A stretch of 64,000 nucleotides of DNA, taken from contig NC_133230.1 of assembly GCF_040436345.1 (NCBI RefSeq), forward strand, positions 7,833,297-7,897,296, in the 5' to 3' direction. A program made the translations under genes and the position numbers. The notes beneath the pieces were generated by a model that did not search any database, had not been told where the DNA came from, and was given only the letters and a program-made list of their open reading frames with translations. The stretch is from Pagrus major (lineage: Eukaryota; Chordata; Actinopteri; Spariformes; Sparidae). Below are positions 46,150 through 62,221 of this stretch, in pieces; the stretch's first letter is position 1; every line of letters starts with the position of its first letter.

Positions 46150-47620
46150 CTGTTAGTACTTACTCTAGTCCAGACCTGGATAAGATTATTTAACTCTCTC
46201 TTTGATGTTATTCCATTTAAAGCCAAAAGAGGGCAGCGTTGACTAGATGTAGGATTGCAAAGACTCATTGAAGGTGTCACAGGTGAATGTTAAAATTACT
46301 TTTAATTCAGTTTGAATGACATAAAGTATCACTGCACATCAGATACAGGCAGGTAATAATAGACTGAGGACATTTGACGTTACATCTATGTAAGCCGCTC
46401 GGCCGTCATGGATTATTTCAAGGTCAGGATGTTGGAGAACGCAAAAAAAGGCTGAGACAGTCTCAAATGTTGAAATGGATACTTTTGTCATTTTGTCAAA
46501 GTCTTCCAAAATGAGTTTTCTGTCTTCACATTAAACAATAGAAAAAGAAATATAACAAAAATCTGACTATACGCTACACTAATGCTAACATGGTTGCTAC
46601 GTTTCGGTCATTAGTCGGAGGCGATTCCACTGCCCGGTGGTTGCATGGATGAATATAAGGGTTGAGGATGACAGGAGGTTCAGAAGCAACCCGCAGAGCC
46701 ACCTCAGGTCTAATCATGACTTCCACACGTATTTAAAGACCTCTACCGTCATCCTCGACACCCTGTGTATCATACACAGGGTGTCATGTCTTATGTGGGG
46801 TCAGCTCTTCTTCTGTGGGTCAGATAACTAAACAGATCACAGAGGGGCTCAAATCTTTTACTTAAGTAAAGTAGCAGTAGCCTACTACCAGTGAAAGTCC
46901 TGCATGTATGTGAGACTTATCAGCAAACTGCACTTAAAGTATCAAAAGTCCTCATTTTGCAGAAAAATCCTGTCAAGGTTTTACTACTAAATATGATGTT
47001 TTTGGTTTAATGTTACTGCTGCATTATAGATGGTTGAAGCTTGAGCTAATCTGAGCTACTTTATATGCTGTTGGGCTGTTTAATCTACAGCAATGCTTCA
47101 TATTCTATATAATCACCATATGTTTGTAGCATTGCTGTCCTGTGAGAAGAAAAAGTCAAGTTTTCATGAACTCAGAAAAACAGCTTTTGTGACAATATAT
47201 TACTTGAAGGTACTTTAAAATCCTTCATCTTATAAAGTAGCCTAGAAAAAATCAATCCATAACATTTAATCCTTCAGATTATCACAGATATTCAAATTCA
47301 AAAATCAGCAAATAGAGCACATGATTTTTACTTGATGGGAAGGTTATGAAAACTTGTTGTGAGGCCGTCAGATACATGTAGCCCAGTGGAATGACAAGTA
47401 TGTAGTCATACTCCACCTTTAACCAGTTTTTAATGCCTGTAAAAACAAAGCTGAGGTTGTGGTTTACTGTCAGAGATGTCCCGCGTTGTTTGGGGAAGTT
47501 GATCTTTAGCCAGCCCGGAAGGAAAGTTGCAATAGTCTGCGAAACACTATACAAAATCACATGCCTCAGCATATCGTCTTTACTCTTTGCATAAAAGCTT
47601 CATGGTTCAGTTACGGCCAC
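46150..47620. other. Intergenic stretch between the light-chain cluster and the tetraspanin
   Basis: No V, J or C sequence. It contains a perfect hairpin (46757-46785), a stepwise ACTT-type dispersed repeat (46850-47275) and an unassigned 96-codon open frame on the - strand (47282-47572) that starts 52 bp from the tetraspanin start codon and diverges from it. Confidence 0.5.
46757..46785. repeat. Perfect 13-bp inverted repeat with a 3-base loop
   Basis: Arms GACACCCTGTGTA (46757-46769) and TACACAGGGTGTC (46773-46785) flank TCA. It has no U-run, so a rho-independent terminator is not meant; this is a eukaryotic genome. Confidence 0.9.
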
Positions 47621-47624
47621 CGTC

Positions 47625-50600
47625 ATGTTAACGCTGAAAATGAGTGATCGGAGACGAAACGCTTTAAAAACAGTACTTCAGCTGATGTGTCAACTTCTGT
47701 GGGTATGTAAGGCAATCACGTTTGCTGTATTTTTTCTGAATTCTGCTATTTAATATTGCAAATAATACCGTTTTAGCCTATACAGCTGTTTTTTTTATGA
47801 AATTACCATTTATTCCTGTTTAAAATAACATGACAGCAGAGCTACAAGAAGAAGAAATCACCTCCAGTGTTGTGTTTGAATGTTGATAGAAGATACACAC
47901 AGTAATATGATTGATTACACCTGTCATGTGACACAAGAGTGCCTGTTCAGGAAGAGGAACTAAGTAGAAATACTGTATGAACACTGCAGAGAAAGGCACC
48001 TGGAAGTGAATAGGCAGTCTTTTTTAAAATAATATCTTTAACAGACACCAGTTATTATAACTATATTGTTATTTTTCAGTACACAGGGCTGTGACTTTGT
48101 TGTCATTTAACTCATTTCCATTGTTATTAGCAGTGCTGTAAAAAGAAACCAAAATGCCACACTTTTATTAATAAGTAAAGATGTCGTGTTAAAATACTAC
48201 TTTGGTAACAATGAAAGTCGACCATACAAATAGTTCTTGAGTAAAAGTCTAAAGTATCTGATATTAAATGTACTTAAGTATATCGGATACTTAAGAATCA
48301 AAGTACTAATAAAGGTAAATTATACATAATGTTGCATGTCGCCTATGCATATACTGTACACTATGGATTGATTGATAATCGGCCTGGCTGTTTATCATTT
48401 TCTGATTATCAGAATCAAAGTTGTTTGTAAAAGAAAAAAAACCAGAGATTAGATTTCTGATAAAAGAAGAAAAACTTTAAAAAAGCACTTGCCCCTGATG
48501 TGGTAGCAGAAAATTGAAATACTAAATAAATAAAATGTTTACTTAAGTGCAGTACTTGAGTAAGTGTACTTAGTTACTTTCCATCACTGGTCTTAAGGGT
48601 ATGATATGTTCTTTGAGTGTCAAGTTGATGGATAATTAATTTTGACCCTTTTGATTTAGATTTTTTTGGACAAAATCTTAAAAATTACTATCTCCATTTT
48701 TCTTTCAGCAGTCTCCAGTGTTGTAAGAAGTACCCAAAAGTCATAATTTAGTAAAAGTAAATATATCATATTAAAATATTATTTCACTCATGCAAATAAC
48801 GTATCAGATATTAAATGTAATGGAGTATTAAAAGTAATGTTCTGGCAAAAATGTACACAAGTATCCCAATGTACTGTATACTCCGGGTAAACTGATATTG
48901 ACCCGGCCAATATTCAGCATTTTTTTTTAGATTATCAATGTTTGTGATTCCTCATAAAGCCATATAGCATTGTCCTGTCTATAGTCACAATGTATCCACA
49001 CTGAAAAACTGTATTCTTGTATTTTCCAGGTTTTGGGGTTGGTGGTGGGCCTGAGTGGAGTCTACCTGCTGATGAAGTACAGACAGAGCAGCGTATTTCT
49101 CTCTCAAACCTACATCACCCTGCCAGCTGTCGTCGCTCTCTCCAGCGCTGTGTTCCTGGTGGCCACCGGCTGCCTCGGCTCCTGGCTGAGCCTCAGAGAT
49201 TCCACCTTTCTGCAGGGACTGGTAAGGTTGTGTGTGTGTGTGGATATCTGTATGTACATCAGTGTTTGAATCTTACGTGATAAACTGTTTTCTTCTCCAG
49301 TTTGTTTATCTGCTAGTTTTGGTCTTTTGTCTGGAGAGTACAGCTTCAGCGTTGGCTTATTTTCACTCAACACAGGTATGTGAGTTACACCAATATTCAT
49401 GTGCACTGGACAGCTTGTGTGTATTCACGACACTGTGGATTATTCTTGGAATAAAAAAAAGCACATTGACGTTCTTTGTGCGTACTTCATTTTTTGTTTA
49501 GCTGGATTCAGAGATAGCTCCCCTCAGAGGAGTGTTTCAGAGATACACAGGCAGCAGCCAGGACCCCAACTCTCGTGCAGTGGATGCTACACAAGAAAAG
49601 GTGAGTGTTCAGTAATAAGTCATGTGAAATGGGCATCCACATCGCCCAAGCATAACGTAAAATTATGTAGCATTGTCAAAAAGTTGGGAAACACATAGTG
49701 ACATAAAATCAAGCAGCAACAACTAAAGAAGACTGCTGAAATAAATATTAAAGGATAAGTTCGCCTAAAAATGAAAATTCAGTCGTTATCTACTCACCCC
49801 CTACCGATTTTAAATGTGCACTACTTTATGAGTCAGATTTTTTTCCCCCAAAACTACATAGTACACCTTGAAATCAGGTGAAGTAGATGGGGACTTGTTT
49901 TTTAAAATGTAAACCCAACCAAAGTGCAGTCAAGCTCCTGTAGACGCTGTGCGTGCTAACGATTTCTGTGTTAAAAAGGGTGTAAATAACATCTTTTCAA
50001 ATCAGTTTGGGATGGCGTATGGAGACTTGGATTATGAGGGGCGAGCTGTATGGAGCCATTTTTAGTTTTTTAAGTTTTATTTATTTTCTCCTTTTTTTAC
50101 ACTTTAAAACAAGTTCCCAAGCTGTTTTGCTGTGAAGCTCCAAAAATGTTTTGTGGGCTAAAAAAACTTCACCCGACTTTCTATCAGCATTGGGGTAAAT
50201 GCATCCTACAATACCCTAGCTTACATACCCTTGGCTTGCAGTTCCTCTAATGGCCACTAGATGCTCTCTTTAAAATAGAAATCTTCCATCTTCCCTTGAT
50301 AGTATCTTATCTGTTCTGGTTTTATTCTGATTGATAGTGAAAAGGTATCTTGTCTTTTGATTCCCATCATTAGTTGCAGTGTTGTGGTGTCCTTGACTAC
50401 AAGGACTGGCTTGACACGTCCTGGTTTAACCGTACAGGAGGACTCTCGGTTCCTCACAGCTGCTGCAACTCTACCTTCACCTCCTGCAATGGCACTGTGG
50501 ACCAGCCATGGCAGCTGTACACACAGGTAGACATGTGCATCCAGATAAACTCAGCACTCATGGACATGCAAAAGCTCTAGTGTAAATGTCTGGTTGTAAT

Positions 50601-50929
50601 CTTTCTGTTTCTTTCTTCTCGAATGTGTCTCCTCGTTTCAGGGCTGCCAGGTGAAGCTGGAGATGGCCTTACAGTTTGTGCTGAGTTTTATCATCTGGGG
50701 CTCCCCACTGGTGTTTTTGGTTGAGGTACGAAAGACTTCAAGCTTAGCATAAAATTGACATGTGTTTCTAAGTTTCATTATTTATTTATTGAGCATTGTC
50801 TTATTTGGCGGTTAACTAGAATCCTCTCCTTTCTTTCCTCTTCTCACGCAGATTGCTTTGTTTCTGACGATGGCACAGCTGATGAGGGAACGGCCGTTCA
50901 TGGATTATCAAGCCCTGGGCAAAAACTAA
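47625..50929 (+). CDS. Tetraspanin family protein, 252 aa, seven coding exons
   Basis: Exons: 47625-47702, 49030-49221, 49301-49375, 49502-49600, 50374-50526, 50642-50725, 50852-50929. All introns are GT-AG in phase 0, giving 252 residues, normal for the family. Four hydrophobic segments are seen: TM1 about 15-40 (split by intron 1), TM2 about 55-75, TM3 about 88-110 and TM4 about 208-232. The large extracellular loop carries the defining CCG motif (LQCCGVLDYKDW, residues 149-160), then SCC, SC and QGC, six Cys in all, with NXS/T sites (NRT, NST, NGT). The C-tail ends DYQALGKN. Tetraspanins organise membrane protein microdomains. I cannot assign the orthologue; a Met six codons in (MSDRRR) is an alternative start. 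Confidence 0.9.
47703..49029. other. Tetraspanin intron 1
   Basis: Holds two copies of the stepwise ACTT-type repeat (about 48125-48595 and 48716-48900); the first ends TACTTAGTTACTTTCCATCA. No exon recognised. Confidence 0.55.
49748..50205. mobile_element. MITE-like element, degraded copy
   Basis: The left end TTAAAGGATAAGTTCGCC and the interior GCTGTGAAGCTCCAAAAATG match the element at 4129-4592; the right terminus is eroded. It lies in tetraspanin intron 4. Confidence 0.6.
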
Positions 50930-51795
50930 AGACACTGTGGCAGATGGGACGACACTGTCCAGATGTAATAATACTACATAATATGTCATATCACATTGTG
51001 TAAATGTGCATCAAGATATGATAGGGATTGATGTAAGGATGACTGTTCCTGTGCTGCCGACCTCTCACCCCCACTACTGCTGATTAACGCAGATTTACTC
51101 CAGTACACTGCAAAACATGTAGCATTAAAGTGGTGCAATGTTTCACCACCACAATTTCGTCGTATGATACTTCTCAGTGGTCATAAGAGGGCAAACCTTT
51201 CTCAGTGATGTATGCGGTCCCTTGATTCCTACTCTGTATGCCCACTCGCTGCATTGAGTGTCCTGCATGCTTTACGATGTACTGACCATGTGTAGGCCAC
51301 TGATTTATTAACATCTTCTATTTTGAGTTAAGATTAGCCTCTTCACCCAGACAATTAAGTCCAAAATTATTGTTTTAGCATCATGCTTATTGCAAAATCA
51401 ATCACTTTTTCCCCCTCTGACCTCACTAAAACACAACATGTGGTACAATAAGTATTGAAATGGTAATCCTTGCTTTCATTGCAAACTCAGCTTCCACATT
51501 AGATGAAGGTGAGCAATACATAAACCACAACTGAGCGTTGTAGTATCACTAAACCATGTTTCATGTTTTGTACGCATCAGCAAAAAGGTGTCTCTATTTT
51601 TTTTGGGAGGTTGAATTGAAGGCAGAAGATTCAAGGTGATCAAACAATGTTGTGAGTAGAAGATCAGGGTAGATCTATGACTAATGCAGTTTTGTTGCAG
51701 CAAGCCTTTGTTGTAGGAAATGTAATGTAGTTCAATAACCTATCTTATGAGTCTGTTAATGTATGGTTAATTCCAATTAATCTGTCAACACCTCC

Positions 51796-51801
51796 AATAA
51801 A
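51796..51801 (+). terminator. Tetraspanin polyadenylation signal
   Basis: AATAAA about 870 bp past the stop codon, followed by a GT-containing stretch. It lies only about 170 bp before the GC-box repeats of the elavl1 promoter. Confidence 0.6.
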
Positions 51802-51973
51802 ATGTGTACAGAGCCTCCATGAGATGTTCATTGTATCAAAATTAGTAGCATATTATTTGAAAACTTAATTTTTTTGAAGGATCTCTACAATATATCCCAG
51901 TAACACATGCTGTAGCTCTTGTTTCAGGAGTGCATGTTGACCTCGGATGTTGACCACGCTGTCTCCTCTGCAG

Positions 51974-52051
51974 AGGCGTGGCTGGACGCGAGTGGGCGTG
52001 GCTGGACGCGGGTGGGCGTGGCTGGACGCAGGTGGGCGTGGCGGGACTCGT
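51974..52051 (+). promoter_or_regulatory. elavl1: 20-bp tandem repeat of GC/KLF boxes upstream of elavl1
   Basis: Four units begin at 51974, 51994, 52014 and 52034, each with (G/A)GGCGTGGC and most with the rest TGGACGCGGGT. GGGCGTGGC is a binding motif for Sp/KLF zinc-finger factors. The array directly precedes the candidate elavl1 first exon in a CpG-rich block (about 51.95-52.6 kb). Confidence 0.75.
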
Positions 52052-52059
52052 CACGTAGC

Positions 52060-52170
52060 TCCTTCCTCGGTTTCTTCACTGCGTGAGGCCGACTTGGAGG
52101 GAAGTGAACGCTGCTAAGAAGGGAAAAAATAGGAGTAGGCAGCAAAAACGAAACTACCTACTAAACTCTG
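52060..52170 (+). other. elavl1: Candidate non-coding first exon of elavl1
   Basis: Follows the GC-box array and ends at a consensus donor, AACTCTG|GTAAGATT (exon end 52170). It has no useful open frame. The 5' boundary is a guess; the first coding exon is at 53344. Confidence 0.5.
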
Positions 52171-52928
52171 GTAAGATTTTAAAACGTCGCCATGTGTTTC
52201 CCCGAGGCCTCTCGGCTGTATGCGTTGATATTTCGGTGTTTGCCAGTCGGGAATGACTGCCATGCCGCTCCTGCGGCCCGGGGAGCCCTTCATTAGCTGG
52301 CGGTGGCTAACATTAGCCTCCGTGGCCTGTTAGCAGGCCGCTGTGGTTTAGGCGCGGGGACCGAAATGCATTGATCCGACGCTCTCCAAAATAGGGGCAC
52401 GGTGCTCTACGTTTAGCTAACACAGCGAGAGACCGCCACGTAACCTGTCCTCTTTACGTAACGCGAGTGGCTGTGTTGTCTTGTCTACGCAACGAAGATA
52501 ATAATAGCAATATCACGCCCCGTTTTTGTCACAATTGCTTGGACATATGTTTACCCTTCTCACCAGGGAGCGAGGAGAGCGTGCAGCTGCTAGCATGCTA
52601 ATGCTAGCCAACGCTAGTCAGGCCTCTGCACGTTTCCAGATCAACTCGTGAAATGATGTTGACTGTATTAAAAACAACATTTGCATAATTTAAAGCTGAG
52701 TACGTGGTTGCAGAAGGTAATGTGTAGCTATTTGTATTGTAAGTGTAATGGTGGCTATCATTTTCTGAAGGCAGTGTCGCCCCTTCTGCAGCACCTGAAC
52801 ATACTGGAGAAATATGCCCAGGTTTTACGACACTTCTGAAATTCAAGTGCTAGATTAAAGGTGCTCATCCAGAGAAAGCAGGTGACATTGTGAGGAAGCC
52901 CATCTGATATTTCCACTTTCTGCTTTGC

Positions 52929-52964
52929 ATTCATTCATTCATTCATTCATTCATTCATTCATTC
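52929..52964. repeat. (ATTC)n microsatellite
   Basis: About nine ATTC units in elavl1 intron 1. A (TTTG)n run lies near 55902-55921. Confidence 0.95.
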
Positions 52965-53367
52965 GTTCAAACACCACGTCTGAATTATGACCCAACCCTC
53001 CTGCCACAACAGCTCCACTGTGATGCTGCTCTTTCCACTGGATAGTAGATCCAAAACACTGACACATTAGAGTAGTTTTCCATAAGTCTTTGAGTTAATA
53101 ATGATAGGTGCATAGAGACTTAAAATTAGCCCCTGGTTATGTAGATCCAACAACCTCTGTTTTTTCCTACAGCCGACATGTTTTGTCTCATCTGGAGGTT
53201 TTTTTATTCAGTGTTTCTGCATGACCCCTCGAAGAGTCACATTAAATATTTACATACAGTGTGTTTTGTGGTGATTTTGTGCTTGTTTGCTCACTGCCAC
53301 ATTGACGGAGTTGTTTGATTTTTTTTGTCTTCTCACTACTCAGCCTCCGGAGCAGTGAAGTGTCTTC

Positions 53368-57846
<4,479 letters not shown>

Positions 57847-60440
57847 AGAGCGAGTTGGACATTCGGGTGTAGAGGAGAGATGGAAGCTGTGGCAGGCTTT
57901 TAATGCAGAGAGAAGTTTGCAAAGTCTGACACATCTGTTTGAGTTTTAGTGTATTCAGAGTTAAATGAGATGTTCACTCTCTGCACCTTTCTACTTGTCT
58001 AAAAGTTGTTGTTTTTTCATCTTTGTACTCATGCTTGGGGCTTGAGGACACTCGGTAGTTTTCATTTTTAGGGGAGGGAATTGAGAAGGAAAAATCCCAT
58101 GATACCCCCAAGATTACTTTTGAAAATTATCTTAAAAGCTAAAATACTGTCTGTATGTGTTGCATGTTTAACTGTGGGGACTAGATAAAGTTTTTTAGCA
58201 GTGCACTGAAAATACGGAGCATAAGGAAAGCCCTGAAAATTGTTCTCTAAGTATCAACATTTCAGTGGATGATTAATACTAAAGAAGGGGAAGAACAATA
58301 TTTTGCCCGTAGCCAGTGGTCCTTTTCATTGCGCTCAGTTCTGGGTCCTCGTCAAAAGTAGAAATAGATGCCTTAAATTATCATAGAGTGGATGCAGACC
58401 TACGAAACCACTCACTGTCTTGAGTTAATCTTAGAGCAAAGCACTTTTAACCAATCTGTTTTAGGTTACCATGAATATCAGTCTGTTTGATGTTGATCTG
58501 ACTTTTTGCCTGCCCTCCGACCACGCTAACGATTTTAAACACAACGAGCTCCGGAGGGAAATGTTTTTTGTTTGTGTTGTCCCTGTGCGAAGTGTCTTTT
58601 TATTATTATAAATTGTATTTCAGAAGAGTCCTGTTGAATATGAACCCCAGCCAATGATAATGGAATTAAGATGGACCAAAAGCAGGGAGAGATTAGATCC
58701 TACAACCCCGCAAGAGTTTTGTGAGGAGATGCACACAATTTAAACTTTTTTGGGATTTTTGAGAAGGTACTAAGGTTATATCTGACGCTGACTGAGAGTA
58801 ACATCGCTTTGGCTCAGTTTGCCGTCTGTTCTGTTAAGTTTTTCCTTTTCTTTTAATTATTTTGTTTTCCTTTTTTGTTTGGATTTTATTTCCTTTTTAA
58901 AGGCATAGATTATTTGTTACACTGTAAGTTACAAACTTGTTTTAACGAGTGCTTATCTCAAGTTTGGAGAGACATTAATGGCCTTTGTTAATGATTTCAG
59001 TTTAAATTTGCTTTCTTTTTCTTCCTTTCTTTTGTTTTGGTTGTTTCTCTTTGAGCATAAACCATTAAATTTTATTTCTTTTTGCTGAAAGTTTTGTTTG
59101 GTTTGTTTCTTTTTTAATTTACCTTTTTTTAAGATTTGGTTTGAAGTTTTGTTCTGTTATTTTTCTAGAAGCGAATCTGCAGTGTTGAGGTCAAAGATCC
59201 CTGAAAAAGTTTCCACTGGAAGCTTTTAAATGTCTGAGACAGGCTTAAATTAACAATATGTGGACCAATTATAGTTGAGACAAGGTTATTTAACCTGCAC
59301 ACAGACACTTGAAGGAAAGTGACGGTCCAGCAACCAGTTGCCTGTTGAGTTTGAACCACTGAAGAGTAACATAACTTGGAAGCTGAAGCTGTATGATGGC
59401 ACTTTGGGTCCTTAATGGCTTATTTATTGACATCTGACTCACTAAACCTGCTTTTGAATCCTGGATTATTTACATTTAGACTAAAGTTAGACTAAATTTG
59501 TTTACTCCAGTGTTGTAATTTAAAGGGAAGCCAGACTGTAAATAAGTATATACTGTTTACTTGCAGATTTAGGCCTTTACACCTACAGCTGTTGCTCTGA
59601 TCTTTGTTTATTGGAGATTACTTCAACTAGTGAGGACTTTGCTTTGATTACTTGCCCATTGAGACACTTCAGATATCATTCGTCAAGATTATTGGCATAT
59701 CGCAGCTTTTAAGAGTAGTGGATTTAGCAGATTGTCTTGTTTTACATGTTGGTTGAAAGGTGGAGCTTTAGCATCGGTACTGTAATTGTTCTGGCTGTAA
59801 CCTGACCACAGTAATTGAACAGATGAAACACACAGTGATAGTTACAAGTAGCAAATGATCCTTGCTCACGCGTATTAGGATTCACAAACCAGTTATAATC
59901 CCCCCCCAAAGCTTCATTAAATGCCTCTTCAATCTGTGCCCTCTCTGAAATGAGTTTTCCCATCACACGCTTCAGATTTTGGTCTTAAAAGTGATTTTTT
60001 TGATTTAGTATTTTCATCTTATTTTTGTGTCGCGAACCTTAACTTTGTGCAATATTTCATGACTTGCTCAAAGCAGGTAATAGAAATTTGTTGTAGTGTT
60101 GGCCTCATCTTTTTTTATTCCTTTTTTTCTACTGACGTTTTGTTACTGCTTATTTTTCTCAGCAGTCCAGTTGGAATTGCATGAAAGATGCAAGCGAGTT
60201 TGTTTTAGGGGCAGTCAGAATAAACTGCATTCCGCCTTAATTTATAAGAGGAAATGGTGTATTTTACATCAGAGGAGGCGCAGGTATTTATTTGACAATG
60301 TATGCGGTCATACTTGTTACTTTGTTGGAGTGTTTTTAATGATTGATTTTTTGTTTTTCTTGCTTTTGAAGGACACTAAATTGAAGTCCGTTAAATGTCT
60401 TCTAACATTGGATCATTTCAATAAAAACATGGTGGCTTTT
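57847..60440 (+). other. elavl1: elavl1 3' UTR
   Basis: About 2.6 kb after the stop codon without another gene. It is rich in T runs, most densely at 58840-59160 (many TTTG/TTTC runs and ATTTT motifs), as expected for HuR autoregulation by binding its own U-rich 3' UTR. An AATAAA at 60419-60424 is the best distal polyadenylation signal. Open frames in it are short and not conserved in type. Confidence 0.65.
60419..60424 (+). terminator. elavl1: Candidate elavl1 polyadenylation signal
   Basis: AATAAA in TTCAATAAAAACATGG, about 2.6 kb past the stop codon. Shorter transcripts may use other sites that I could not rank. Confidence 0.5.
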
Positions 60441-60573
60441 CAAAGTTGAAAGAATGAAATGTCTCTTCAGAAGCTTTTTGTGGATTTGCTGAAAAGTGAT
60501 TCTCTATGCAAACGCTAAATGTATGGTCATGTCGATGCACAGTTAATCTTCTATGAAAATGTTCTGCATGCTA

Positions 60574-60776
60574 TTTAAAGGGAAAGGAAAAGTCGGGCAT
60601 TACCTACTCACTCATGCTCATGGAAAGACGAGTGAATGCTGCAACGCTGTTTTGCTTTAAAGCTCCGGATGTGTTTTGTGGACTACAAAATTACATCATC
60701 ACATCATCATCATCATCATCATTTTACATTAGCATCACTGAATTTTCATTTTTGTGTGAACTGTATTTCCTGTTTT
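60574..60776. mobile_element. MITE-like element, short degraded copy
   Basis: Shares TTACCTACTCACTCATGCTC-like, TGTTTTGTGGACTACAAAA-like and GAATTTTCATTTTTG blocks with 4129-4592. It contains an internal CAT repeat at about 60698-60721. It lies between the convergent 3' ends of elavl1 and the transporter gene. Confidence 0.5.
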
Positions 60777-61500
60777 ACTCATAAACATGCCAACAAGTAG
60801 ATGCAGAAATGAAATGACGGAACACAATAGCAACAAAACATCATTTAACAGCATTGCTAGCATGTGTCTTGTAATGTCAGCTTGCCTTCAGCTTGGTCAC
60901 ATTGTATTGGCCCAGTTATTACCTTGTGGGACCAGAAGGGGGAGGCATGTCTGCATATTTCCTGTACTACACTCACCATCAACACGAGGTAAATTTTCCG
61001 CACCACTTTTAGTGTCAGCGTGAAGTCACTTGACACGTAGGTGTTATAATTTAGTACGGAGGAATTTAAGATGTGTTTTCCAACATAATGGTTATCAATA
61101 AGATGGCCTAAATCAACTCTTTCTTGGGTTTTGGAAAGGAAAGGCAGCATGAAGCAGCTCTGTAGCGTATATCTGTTTGATATTGCATCAGAGTAAGTCG
61201 TTCAGAGTGATCACCTTTATCCTGTGATGAAACATTTCTATCCTGATGCGATAGATCCTCTTCAAGTGTGAAATTTAATTGTCACTGATCTGTGTCTTAA
61301 AGGAGTTTTCCATGTCAGTGCAGAGATGTTTAAGTGTAGTTAAGTGAGCCACTAATCAGAAAAATCAAATTTGATCGCTAACTGACTACCCCACAATCTT
61401 TAAATTCGGTAAAAGCTGAATAATAACAGACTTAATAAAGTTTTAAAAACCATTCCTGAAATCTAACATAAAACGAGTCATTGACAGGAATAAAGCAGGT
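60777..61500. other. Spacer between convergent genes
   Basis: No coding sequence recognised. An open frame on the + strand at 60787-61023 lacks any familiar motif and lies between the two 3' ends. Confidence 0.5.
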
Positions 61501-61506
61501 TTTATT
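61501..61506 (-). terminator. slc1a7: Candidate slc1a7-like polyadenylation signal
   Basis: TTTATT on the + strand reads AATAAA on the - strand, about 715 bp beyond the stop codon. Confidence 0.45.
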
Positions 61507-61776
61507 AAAAAAAAAACATGAACACAAAATTAAAAGCATAGGTATAAAAACACATATCTAATCAAAACCATGTAAATATTCTTATTCATGTTTCAATATC
61601 TATGTATAAATGCATCGTCTAACATAGATAAAGGTTCACTTCAACAAAATACAAATTTGCTTGTTGGTGATCAGTTACTGTTTACTTTCAAGTCTTTCAA
61701 GTTTTCAGATTTATTGTCAAGACTGAGATCATGTTAAGGCAACTCGAAACCTTGACTGAAGTCTGAAAAGGCCTCG

Positions 61777-61850
61777 TTCAGACCAAATCAGGTGTAGCAG
61801 AGAAAAAAAATGCCAGAACTCTGAGTCTAAATCATCTGATTTGGTCTGAA
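61777..61850. repeat. Perfect 15-bp inverted repeat in the transporter 3' UTR
   Basis: Arms TTCAGACCAAATCAG (61777-61791) and CTGATTTGGTCTGAA (61836-61850) with a 44-base loop. The transcribed - strand could fold into a stem. It may also be a small MITE. Confidence 0.85.
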
Positions 61851-62221
61851 CACATGCCTGTGAATCTCTGTCACCACTGACTGATAAACACTAATCCATC
61901 TACTACATGTCAGTGCAACACGTTATCATGTCTGCAGGTGCATTCAGAGTGTCTGTTTAAGATTTTGGTTACATGTGTCCGGTCTAATCTGAATGTACAC
62001 AGACAGTGCATCAAGTAATGAAAGTTTATGTTGTCGGCATGGCACAGGCAAAATCCATTTTAGCTGCTCAACCCTGACCTCTGGTCTCATTTAGGACGGT
62101 GACAGGATTGTAACCAAAGTGGATTTTTCCGGGCCTCAGATGACGGTCCCCTTGGACCCGAGAGGTGAATCTCTGTGCTGTAGAAGGCAGTTTCTGTTGC
62201 TGTCCATCATGTCAAGGTGTT

